From the NCBI GenBank assembly GCA_018287875.1, contig JAGVVL010000002.1:806001-870000 (forward strand): DNA of 64,000 bases. The letters run 5' to 3'. The notes below the pieces were generated by a model. It was not told the DNA's origin. It saw only the letters and a list, made by a program, of their open reading frames with translations, and did no database searches. The stretch is from Nigrospora sphaerica. Taxonomy: Eukaryota; Ascomycota; Sordariomycetes; Amphisphaeriales; Apiosporaceae. The stretch's first letter is position 1. Each line of letters begins with the position of its first letter. A program made the translations under genes and the position numbers. This document shows, one piece after another, positions 28,761-39,417 of the stretch.

Positions 28761-30981
28761 ATGATGGCAACAAAGGCGTTTCTTGGCCTAGTCGGGGCCG
28801 TCGCTCTCGTCAGTGCGGCGACGGAAACGAAACCCCGGCCGACGCGCCAGCCCAACTTCGTCTTCATCATAACCGACGACCAGGACATGCAGCTACGGTC
28901 GCTGGAATACATGCCCAAGGTAGCGGAGCACCTGATCGCGAAGGGCACGGCCTTTGAGAAGCACTACTGCACTGTTTCCCTCTGCTGCCCGTCACGCGTG
29001 TCGCTGCTTACGGGCCGGGCGGCACACAACACCAACGTGACGGACGTGAAGCCGCCGTACGGTCAGTGTGGTTGATCTCCGCAAGTAGGCGAGGGACGGT
29101 GCTGACGAAACGACGGCAGGGGGCTATCCCAAGTTCGTTAGCGAAGGCTGGAACGAGAACTACCTGCCGGTCTGGCTCCAGGACGCCGGCTACAATACTT
29201 TCTACACGGGCAAGCTCATGAACGGCTTCTCGACATCCACGTGGAATGCCCCGTACGCCAAAGGATGGACGGGCAATGACTGTGAGTTCCAGGAACCCCT
29301 TCCCCTCCACATGAACCACAGGACTTACTTTGGCGCCCAGTCTTCCTCGACCGTAAGCAGTATACCGTGTTCCCCTTTACCCATTTTAGCACGGACCCCT
29401 GTCCTCCTACTTCGTTACTCTTCAGTCCTATCATTCTAGGCTCAGGAGCGCGCCGAAACATGCTTCATAAACACTGCATCTGGGTAAATTACTGACACAG
29501 GCCGACGATAGCTAACACGTATATTTACAACAACGTGACCGTGGGACACAACAGAGACGAACCCAAGACATGGACAGGCCACTACTCCACCGACCTCGCG
29601 GCTAATAGCTCACTGCTTTTCTTGGACCAGGCCATCGCGGCTCAGCAGAGTTGCGATGCTAAGCTTCATAAACCCTTCTTCTTGGGTGTTGCACCCATCG
29701 GCCCGCATGCCGAGTACATCGACGGGGCGTTCAACCCGCCGGTGGCGGCTGAACGCCACAAGGACTGGTACCCGGAGCTGAAAATCCCACGGACGGTCAA
29801 CTTCAACCCCGGAGTGGTGAGCCCATGCCCAGGGATCTCGGGAGGTGAGAGAAGAGGCTAACGAGGAGGCTTTTCAAGGCCAGCGGCGGCGGGTGGATCA
29901 AGAAGGAAGCGCGGGCGAACCAGACCGTGGTGGACTATTGGGACGAGTTTTACCGGCTGCGGATTCGGTCGCTGCAGGCCGTCGACGACCTGGTCGAGGC
30001 CCTCGTCCAACGGCTGGAGAAGCACCCGGACGTGCTGGACAACACGTACATCATTTACACGAGCGACAACGGCTACCACATTGGCCAGCATCGCCTGCAG
30101 CCGGGAAAGCTATGCGCCATCGAGGAGGACATCAACGTGCCATTCGTGATCCGTGGGCCCGGCGTTCACCCCGCCCAAAAGTTGCGCAATCCCACCTCGC
30201 ACACCGACATCGTGCCCACGCTGTTCCGCCTCGCCGGCATTCCCCTGCAGGACGGCTTCGACGGCGTGCCCATGCCCGTCAATGACGAGCTCTCTCTCGC
30301 ATCCAGCCGCCGCAACGAACACGTAAACGTCGAGTTCTGGGGCGGCGCCTTCGCCGAGGGTGCTTACCCTGGTATTGGTGAGTGGGCGGAGACGTCGGCC
30401 GGAGGGCTTGGAGGCGGGGTTCGAAGTACTAAAAAGCTGCATAGGCTTCGTGGCAAACAACACTTACAAGTCTCTCCGTGTCTTCAGAGAGGACTACGAC
30501 ATTTCGTACACGGTGTGGTGCACTAACGAGCACGAGCTGTACGACATGAAGGTAAACCCCCCTTCCCTCCCCCTTTGCCCCTCCGTTTCATTTTCCACGG
30601 GGGCAACCCCCTCTCTGCTGACACGTCCTTCCGCGCCAGTACGACCCGTATCAGATGAACAACATTTACGGCATGACGGAGTCGACGTTTAAATGGGACA
30701 CGGCGAAGCTCACGGCGCGTCTCGACGCGCTGCTTCTCACGCTCAAGGCGTGCAAGGGCCGCGTCTGCCGCAAGCCGTGGGCGGCGCTGCACCCGCACGG
30801 TGACGTGCACAGCTTGAGCGACGCCATGAACGCCCACTACGACCACTTCTACCTCGTGGAGCAGCCCCGTGTCGCCTTCAGCGCCTGCAAGCCCGGGTAT
30901 CTGCCCGAGTTCGAGCAGCCGCTCGAGCCCGTCATATTCGACGGCGGACTGAAAGAGCTGCGGGCCGAAAGATGGGAGTAA
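28761..30981 (+). CDS. Arylsulfatase, secreted, sulfatase family
   Basis: Exons are 28761-29061, 29120-29281, 29341-29352, 29512-29816, 29879-30377, 30445-30551 and 30640-30981, giving 575 residues. It hydrolyses aryl sulfate esters and in fungi typically helps scavenge sulfur. Residues 1-20 are a signal peptide. The metal-binding start is FVFIITDDQD (33-42). The sulfatase signature C-x-P-S-R is at 75-79 (CCPSRVSLLTGR), with Cys75 expected to be converted to formylglycine. Later blocks are FLGVAPIGPHAEY and the C-terminal metal site TSDNGYHIGQHR. The 12-nt third exon encodes FFLD and is inferred from the family pattern WTGND-FFLD-P-NTYIY. Skipping it keeps the frame, so it is the weakest part of the model. 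N-glycosylation sequons are frequent. The first Met is doubled (MMA). Confidence 0.88.
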
Positions 30982-33913
30982 AGGACCCAGGGGGATGCCG
31001 CGGTCAGTTAGGGGCATGTTAGAAAGAAGAATCGAGAGCGCGAACCCGAAATCTATTTGACATATCAAAGAAATCATATAGGGAGATATAAGGCCACAGA
31101 GGCAGGTCCATCATAAAACAGAGAACAACCAAAACACGTCGTGTAGGAAGTATTATCGAGCTAGGAAAGTGTTAACCACCCAAATCTTATCCATCAACTG
31201 ATCCCCCATCCACTAAAGAACTTCTTTCACCACCCACGCCATCTCCCCAACCATGCTTTTCCTACATCGCGGGCCTGCGCTTCGTCATTGAACTGTGCCA
31301 TAGCACCAAGACCGCCTTCAAGTAGCTGCCAGTCGCGGCGCTGACACGGGCGTTCAAAAATGGAAACAGGTATCACTCCGTCGTAACCATGGGCCAACCG
31401 TCCGCATCGCCGACCCCGTCCCCGTCTATCGATTTAGATACTTGCCTACCTGCCTACCGAACCATACATTGTAGAATTGCGGCTTAACAGCACCGGGATG
31501 GTAGCTCACTGAGTTATACATTCTTTCATCTGGGCGTTTTCTCTTACTTATGGACCGAAGGGTTCATCGACTTGGCAGGACAACCCTCGAATACATGGTG
31601 TGTCTACCTGGATGCCAGGTAGCGTGGTCCATTTTGAAGAGGGACCTGAATACCAGCTTCAGTCTCAGACTCACGTAAGCCGGTGTATCAACCTTTGCCA
31701 CGTTTGATGTGCATAAGATTGGGCCTCCCACGGTGACTTTGGCTTTCCTACAAACGAACCTCGCCAGTCTACACTATCAGCCGTTCCTGTCAAAGGTCGA
31801 GGATGACCTGAAATCATGAATCTAGAGAGCGTAGCTGAACCACAGGAGGGCGGAGATTCTGTCGTCAAGACGCACGGCATGATGCAAGTCAGTCCTGCCT
31901 AAAATACTGAGAGATTTTGAGGGCGCTCACTACTGCAGCAGGCTACTTTACAAAATACCGAAGTTCACCTTCGAGTACCAATGGGTCATAGTGAATACGA
32001 CAGACTTCGGGAAAACCGCTGCGGATTCAGCCAGGCGTATAAGATACAAGTCCTCTTCTGATGTCAAAAGGCCCGTCTAACCGGGTACACAGGTTCACTT
32101 GGGCCTCGGTCACGTGATATGCACCACCCCTATGTGTCCCTCTCCGTTGGATACTGCTGTGGTTGGACTTTTCTCCTTATTCAACCACTCACGTCAAAAT
32201 CGTGCGACTCCATCCGTCAGTTACGAGGGAAGTGGGAAGGAGCTGCGGGCTAGCCCGCAAGACGACTGGACCTCAGGGAACGGATGCCGAGATGGGTCTG
32301 GTACCCTCGGACGCTCCTTCGGAAGGCCTGGGGACAAGGGCGAATCCCTACCTGTCAGCCCTATTGCTCCCCATGGACAGAGGAGGGGAGAGAGGGGTGT
32401 TCATTGACCGCATTCGGACCAGCCGCTGTGCCCAGTTGTACGAAGCGTTTCCCGAGGGGGTGGAATGCCAACGGGCGTACGGATCGACCAACCTGCGTCT
32501 TCTCGAAAACTTCGCCACGTCGCCACGGGGGGTCCAAACTGGCGGGTTCCATGCCGCCCGACGGTTCGGGTAAACCTTGCGCTGGGTTAGGCGGTCGCTT
32601 TGAGGCGCCCAAGTACCGCTGTTCCTCGGCAGTTCCCGTTGTCGGTGGTGTATCCCTGTCTCGTCGTGGCGAGAGCACGCGATGTGGTGGGGAGTGGCCA
32701 CGTGCCGTGCAAATGGCTTTGCAGCATCTAGGTAGTAACTGGCCATGGGCACGAGCTCTTATGGCTTTCCGTCCGGAGACGATAGGCTTGGCCCAGCGCA
32801 ACCCGCCTGTTTCGGGCAGGGATGTGCTGTGTGCTGTACCTATGCTTTCTCTCTGTCCCAATTTCTCTCCTTCTCTCTCCCAGTCTCTTTCAATCCGCTG
32901 ATTGATGAGTGTGTGGGCGTTGGCAAAAGCCGTCCCCCCCCAACCCCAGGGTACGATCCGCGTATGTCATCGACACACGCTTTCCGCGGCGGTCCTCAAC
33001 TGCCGGGGTAATTACCCGGTATGGTACGGACCGGCCGGCCAAGCCCGGTTCACTCGACTGCAGCCAAGGCACAGATGGGTACTCCGTTGTCAGTCTGGCG
33101 AGAGAGTTGGGGTAAGACAGGACCGACTGGGATGGGCTCGGGGTAGAGATGTAGCGAGAATGCGGAGGCGACGACGGGCGCCATGAAACGAAGCGGGCAT
33201 CTAGCCATGCCCAAAGCATCGAACAAGGCCCCGGCAAGATACCAACGGTGGTGCCGTCGCATGACTCGCGTCCCACGTGCGTCGTGAGTATCAATCAGGA
33301 TGGATTCCGGGGGATGGGGCCGGTGGGGGGCTCGCATTTCTCGTACATTGGACTCGAAGCTCCGCACTGAAGCCGAAGGTACTAGTAGGAGGTTGGAAGT
33401 ACCTGGATGGTAACCTGCCTACCCCAGATCGTGCTCCGTTCCCCCGCATTCCATAGCCCGTCCCCTCTCTCACCGTATCCACCTCCCCAGACGATCTCTC
33501 TGTTGACGCCGTAACCCTACTCTGCCGTCCATGATGAGGCCTATGCCAAGCCGGTGCTACGGGGGGAGGGTGTCACCTCCACCTGTCCGCCGGAGGGGGT
33601 ACGACGAGCGTGTACTGCCAGGAAAGCGGACGAGCTGAGGGACGGAGGCGAGGGGGAGAAGCGTAGGGAAGGCACATGGTGTAAGCCGAGGGTCGGTATT
33701 TAATGGCCGTGGCGCCCGGGGCTTCGACACGGGGTCTCCGTTCGACCGCACTTTTGCGATTTGGCCGCCTCTGAACTGTCTCTCCCGCCCATCGTTGGTC
33801 CTCCTTGCGAACGAGCAGGTCGCGAGTATAGCCGGGGCAGAGCAGTGCAAAGCAGCGCAATCCAACCCCGATCCACCGTCATCCCGTCCAGGTCCCCGCG
33901 CGACACCGCCGTC
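30982..33913. other. Long spacer and promoter of the MFS permease gene
   Basis: About 2.9 kb without a supported gene. Several 100-200-codon frames around 32160-32900 are open on both strands but share no motifs and overlap each other. The last 200 bp form the leader of the permease gene. Confidence 0.4.
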
Positions 33914-36059
33914 ATGGGCTGGAAGAACTGGGTCAAGCGACGGTCGCTGCGCGCCCGGGACGACAAGAGAACCAACGCCGCCGAGCTCACGCTGAGGGAG
34001 TCCATCTATCCCATCTGCCTGGTCACCATTCTGTTTTTCCTGTGGGGGTTTAGTTATGGTTTGCTGGATACCCTGAATAAGTGCGTGCGACCCGGACCTG
34101 CCTCACTGGTCCCCCTCCTTTCCTCCTATCATCAAGACCCCAGCTGTCCCTGCGTCGTCGCCGGTGCAAGCGACCACGAGTTGCGCGCCGTGCTGTCGCC
34201 CGAGAGAGAACAACATTTGGGCCCCCCATGACGACGGATTGACGAATTCGCGGCTCATTCAAGCTTCCCGCAGGCACTTCCAGAACACCCTAAACATCAA
34301 CCGCGCCCGATCCTCGGGTCTTCAGGCCGCCTATTTTGGGTGAGTGGGCCGACGCCGACTCCGCCGCCGCCGCCGCCTTCCCGTCCGTCTTTGACGCCAT
34401 CGCGCCGACACTGACATAGCCGTTCCCCGCAGCGCCTACCCCTTGGCGTCACTTGGCCACGCCGCCTGGATTCTCCGCCATTTTGGCTATCGCGCCACCT
34501 TCATTTGGGGCCTCTGCCTCTACGGTCCGTCCCGTCGCGTCCTTTCCGCCCACCGGTTCTTCCCCCTCTGACCGAGAAATAGGCATCGGTGCTCTGATCG
34601 CCTGGCCATGCATTGAGGCCAAGTCCTTCGGCGGCTTCTGCGCCGCCATCTTCATCATCGGCAACGGGCTCGGCGCCCTCGAGACGGCCGCCAACCCCTA
34701 CATCACCGGTACGTTCCCGTCTTTTGCCACTTGGCCGTTCTTGAGAGCCTCGTGCGCCGGCGGGAAACCAACCCAGATCCATCCGACTGACTATGCCTGT
34801 CCGTTTCACCAGTCTGCGGCCCGCCCCGGTACGCCGAGATACGCATCAACATCTCGCAGGCCTTCAACGGCATCGGCACCGTCATCGCCCCCGTGCTGGG
34901 CAGCTACGTCTTCTTCACCTTCGATGATGAGACGGCCCTCAACAACGTGAAATGGGTATACCTCGCCATCGCCATCTTCGTCTTCATCCTCGCCTTTGTC
35001 TTCTTCTGCTCGACCATCCCGGAAATCACGGATGCCGACATGGCGTCAGTTGCCCCCCTTTCACCCTTGCGGCGCCATGTACCGCCGCGCAGGCTCCCGT
35101 GCGACTAACGCCTCGTTGCAGATTCCAAGCGAGTGAGACGCACGCCAACGCCGACGACAAGCCCCTCCGCAAACAGTACCGTCTCTTCCACGCCGCGGCC
35201 GCGCAGTTCTGCTACACGGGCGCCCAGGTCGCCATTGCCGGGTAAGTCGTCACCGCAGCCGCTGAGGGCACTTGAGACGCCGGCCCGCCCACTCGTGCAT
35301 CTGTGCCGAAAGTACTGACGCCGTGGGCCCCCAACGACAGGTTCTTCATCAACTACGTTTCCGAAGCCACCTTTCCCGAGAAGCCCAAATCCGAAGCCGA
35401 CTCGCTGGCGGCCAAGTTTCTGGCCGGCGCCCAGGCCGCCTTTGCCATGGGCCGCTTCATCGGTGTCGGCATCATGCACTTTGTGAAGCCGCGCCAGGTC
35501 TTCTTGGCCTACCTCACCTTGTGCATCGTCTTCATCGCGCCCTCCATTGTGCACCACGGGTACACCGGCATGTCAATGCTGTACCTCACGCTCTTCTTCG
35601 AGTCCATCTGCTTCCCGACGATTGTGAGTGACCCCTGCCCTCTTTCCCGGAGTCCGAGGGGTTCATTGCTCGCCCGGGTATTGGAATTCCGTCTCCCCGG
35701 GCCACGTACTAACAGCGCGCGCCTCTCCTTCCTTCCAGGTCGCCCTCGGCATGCGCGGCCTCGGACGGCACACCAAGCGCGGCTCGGGCTTCATCGTGGG
35801 CGGCGTGGCGGGCGGCGCCGTGGTGCCGCCCATCCTGGGCGCCGTGGCCGACGCGACCGACACGCCCATGGCCATGGTGATCCCGCTCGTCTTCTTCGTG
35901 CTCGCGCTGACGTACGCCGTCGCCGTCAACTTCGTGCCCGCCTACCGCGACGTCGCCGATGCCTTCAGCACCACCGAGGTCGGCGTCGTCCGCACCGACG
36001 GGCCCGCCGCCGACGACACGGAAAAGGCCGTAGCCGTGGGCGATGAGAAGCACCACTAA
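33914..36059 (+). CDS. MFS sugar permease of the fucose/galactose:proton symporter family
   Basis: Eight exons: 33914-34080, 34274-34339, 34433-34524, 34583-34708, 34813-35044, 35122-35241, 35341-35623 and 35739-36059, giving 468 residues. All introns are GT-AG and keep phase. The protein matches the FHS group of the major facilitator superfamily (FucP/GluP), which couples uptake of L-fucose, galactose or glucose to protons. Typical blocks are FFLWGFSYGLLDTLNKHFQ (first helix and loop), AYFGAYPLASLG, GLCLYGIGIGALIAWP, ETAANPYITVCGPPR, EIRINISQAFNGIGT, FCYTGAQVAIAGFFINY and GSGFIVGGVAGGAVVPPI. Twelve helices are plausible, with a cytosolic loop in the middle (STIPEITDADMAFQASETHA) and a charged C-terminal tail. 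Plasma membrane location is inferred. The first Met has a weak upstream in-frame alternative at 33761. Confidence 0.92.
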
Positions 36060-37857
36060 GCCGCCGTTTGATGGGTCGTTGGGTGGAGGAAAGAGCCGCG
36101 TGGCGAACGCCGAGGAAAATAGGTGTAAATCCTCACGTACCATGCCACCGGCTGAATAATAATGCGTAACCCTGTCTTGCCAAAACATCAAGACGCCGTG
36201 TCCGCGTTGGTATGCCCCCTACCGTCTCCCTCTGTCTCGTCATTCTCCTCCTCCAGGCGCCTCGCCAGTGCAAAGGCGTCGAGCACCACTGTGCGCTGGT
36301 CCTCGCTCATCCGCGTGAAGAGGCGCCCTGCACGGAAATGCCTCATACGGCAATCTGTATCGCCAAGTACTTACATAAACAGTTACTCTGTGGAGCTAAG
36401 TTGGGAAGAAAGCCGTATTACCAAGATATGTTCCATGTTCCGTTTGACAATCGAGATAATGGCTTTGACTAGCATTCTCCTACCCAGAACCTAATACTAC
36501 CTGAGACTTCATCACATTGCCCACCGTATGATACCACCCCGGACTTTTGTGACCTACTATGGGGAAAACCAATACGGGCTCCTGAATAACCAGTATGCGG
36601 GCTATCTACAGTTGTTTGGACGCCTACCACTTCCAATACTTCGTCTCTCCCTTCGGAGACAGAAACAGGCACATGCATGGACATAAAGGGCTGCGGCCAA
36701 GGCAACCCTTCCCAACGGTCCGCCTGTGGCCATCAGAGTCCCTATAGTAAATAGCATCTCGATCTTACACGGGGGACTTCGTGGCACGGCGGGGAAGAGG
36801 TACTAAACAGGGTTGCGCACATTTGGCGCCCCGTATCATTCCTCTAACGCAAACACGCCGTTGCTACTTTGCTACTTCATTCTAACCCCCCCCTTTCTTA
36901 CAAGCGCCCTTCCAACGCGCCCGCAACCGACCGTGGGTCATCCGAGCCTCAGATCCGACCCGCCGCAAAGCAAGGCCGGAAGAGGGAAGGGGCTATGCGC
37001 GAGGCACGCTCGGCCGTTTTGGGTGACGTGCATCGCGAAGTCGTCCCGGGGTGCAAACCGCGAAGCCCACCCTTTAGAGGGGGGTGGCTGCCGTGAAAGC
37101 CGGCAGGGCGTCCCCCCTACGGCGCCCTATAAGTGGGATACGAATCCCTCGGCGTGCGGGAGGCGGGCGTGACGGCGTGGTGGTCGTCGCGGGACGGACC
37201 CAAGTTTTCCCCCTCTCTCCTCCATCGCCATGGCGGCGATTGCGACGAGGCAGCGGCTGCCGCCGCCACGGTACATAGGTAGGCTTGGGGGCCGACGGCA
37301 CCCTCGACCAACCGGAGGCGGGCGACTCCGCCATGCCCGTCGCCGCCCTTGCAGCGGGGGTGGACAAGAGAAGCGAAAGGCCGGAGACATTGGTGTGCAT
37401 TGCTGCGTGGCATGGTCCCGCGTCTCATTGGCGCACCGCCCCCTGCCCGCCATCTCCAGGAACGCATGGCCTCCCACCGGCTACCGCAGCTTGAGTGTAC
37501 ACGCGGCTACCAACCGGCCGCCGACCGCCGACGCGACCGGCGACAAAGTGCCAGGGCTTTCTGTTGGTCCGTTGGGCATCCAAATCCCCTGCCACCGTAA
37601 CGCCGATCTTCCCTCCGAGCGAATCCGTGTGCGATCCCCATATAGCCGTACCGCCGCCCTTGTTCGTGCCTAGTCACGCTGCTTTCTCTGGGATTCTTTC
37701 AATAGGAAGTCGGGGTATAAACCGAAAGTAGGAAAATACATCCCCCAGAAATGAAACCCCGAGGTCCGACGACGCCGTCCGATTATACCCGCAGCCGATT
37801 ACACGACACACCTAGTGTTGGTTATCCCCGAACCAGACTTATTATCCATGAGAGCCA
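36060..37857. other. Spacer between convergent genes
   Basis: This holds the 3' ends of the permease gene (plus strand) and the Cys-rich membrane protein gene (minus strand). Very GC-rich open frames at about 37070-37670 overlap in five phases and have no recognisable motifs. No gene is supported. Confidence 0.4.
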
Positions 37858-39417
37858 TCAACTTCCGGTAGATCCCGGTCTGGCACCCGTCTGCCCTGTC
37901 TGGCGGTCTTCAGGCCCGTAGTAGCCGTGGAGCTCGGTGGTCTCGTTGACAGTGCCCAGCGGAAGAACGGAGCTGCCCGGGACAGAGCTGTCGCTGCGAA
38001 CCCGTTGGTGATATTCGCCGCCGCCGCCGCCGCTGTATTTCCTGTGCAGGGGGCCGGCGGGGGGTCGGGCCGAGCTGCTGGACCGTCTCCGTGCCCAAGG
38101 ATCGACGGCATCGAGTTCCGACGACCCATGAGCGCCGTCGGCGCTTCCGCTGACCTCGCTGACGTTACTCCACCGACCCTGGTGCCAAGTTCCCTGCGAG
38201 TCGTAGCTCATGCGGTACGACCCCTGGCTCTGCTGCGAGAACCTCGCGGCGTCTTGGCGTCCACCCTGTCCGTCCGAGGCCTGGTACTGCGCATTGTCGT
38301 GATCGGCGTTGGGGATTGGGTTGTACTGCCCCGGCCACGCCGAAGGTGCGTCTCGCTCTGAACTCAGCTCGACGCTGCGCGAGGGCGAAGGGCCCCGGCC
38401 GTAAGTCGTGCTGGGATCGGAGTGAGCTCGGAGGTGCGACTGCCGCGGACTCGTCGTAGTATGTGTCAGGGGGTCGACTTCCACCTCGCTCACGGTTGGC
38501 GCTCCAAACCCTGGTTTATGCGTCGCCGTGCTTCGTCGTCCCGATGATCCTTGTTTGGACTCCTCCACCACCTTCTCCGTGCGCCTGAGGCGGCGGATAA
38601 CGAGGAACGCAGCGATGATGACCACAAGGACGACGGCAATGACCCCACCAATGATTCCGCCCATTGCTGCTGGGCTCAAGCCGCCGTCCGAGGGCGGCGC
38701 CGTTTGCACGGGGGATATTTTCGCTACCGTACTGGCAATGAGTTTTGGTACCACGCCGCTGGCGTCGAGGTTCACCGCAGTGGCAGGTGCCGGCGTTATG
38801 ACCATTGTCCTGCTCATGACAGACGTGGTAGCGTCTCCGTTGGCATCGGTAGTCGTGACGACAGATGTGACGGTGGCAGTCGACGGGGCGGTCGAGTAGC
38901 ATCCGTTGTTTGCGCAGCCCATGCCGCTCATGCAGCAGCCGTACATGAGGGACGAAGGGCAGAGATAGTAATAGTTGGGGCAATCGTGGCTGTATGTCTC
39001 CCCTACTGCCGGGGTACACCCGTTGTTTTGGCCGCAGACATTGCCTGTTGGACAGCAAAGCCCTGCGCCGGATTTGTCAGTACTGTGCCGTGGATTCGAG
39101 GCGCGACTTGAAAGTAGCCTACCTGGCTTGTCCTTCCCACATTGGTAATACCCAACTCTGCCACAGCCTGTTACTGGGCCGGCGGTTGTTGCGTAGCAAT
39201 ACGTTGACTGGCAGGCATAGTTGTCCGGACAGCAACCACCTCCCTGTGCAGCGAGACAGGCCGTGTACGGGGATGCGCAGACACCGTCGCGCTTCCGAAG
39301 AGCATCGTAATTTTTATCGATTCGGTGGATCTGGTAGTGGTGGTTATGGCCCGCCGAGACATCTTCTACCAGAACGGCGAGGGTGAGCAGCCTCGCATAG
39401 CTCCATGATCGACGCAT
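37858..39417 (-). CDS. Single-pass membrane protein with Cys-rich ectodomain
   Basis: Exons are 39417-39123 and 39062-37858, giving 499 residues. The 60-nt intron has a GTAGGC donor, a TACTGAC branch and a CAG acceptor. Its length is a multiple of three and it has no stop, so retention would add 20 residues between Cys motifs. Residues 1-22 are a signal peptide and RKR at 41-43 is a possible Kex2 site. The ectodomain (45-160) has about 20 Cys in repeating CCPDNYACQSTYCYAT, GLCCPTGNVCGQNNGC and YGCCMSGMGCANNGCY units, like granulin or chitin-binding folds but not clearly either. A Thr/Ser/Val-rich stalk follows, then one membrane helix at 232-254, RRLRR, and a 240-residue disordered Ser/Gly-rich cytoplasmic tail. 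It looks like a wall-sensing or adhesion receptor; this is inference. No family name is assigned. Confidence 0.82.
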   Translation of the reverse strand: MRRSWSYARLLTLAVLVEDVSAGHNHHYQIHRIDKNYDALRKRDGVCASPYTACLAAQGGGCCPDNYACQSTYCYATTAGPVTGCGRVGYYQCGKDKPGRLLSSRASNPRHSTDKSGAGLCCPTGNVCGQNNGCTPAVGETYSHDCPNYYYLCPSSLMYGCCMSGMGCANNGCYSTAPSTATVTSVVTTTDANGDATTSVMSRTMVITPAPATAVNLDASGVVPKLIASTVAKISPVQTAPPSDGGLSPAAMGGIIGGVIAVVLVVIIAAFLVIRRLRRTEKVVEESKQGSSGRRSTATHKPGFGAPTVSEVEVDPLTHTTTSPRQSHLRAHSDPSTTYGRGPSPSRSVELSSERDAPSAWPGQYNPIPNADHDNAQYQASDGQGGRQDAARFSQQSQGSYRMSYDSQGTWHQGRWSNVSEVSGSADGAHGSSELDAVDPWARRRSSSSARPPAGPLHRKYSGGGGGEYHQRVRSDSSVPGSSVLPLGTVNETTELHGYYGPEDRQTGQTGARPGSTGS

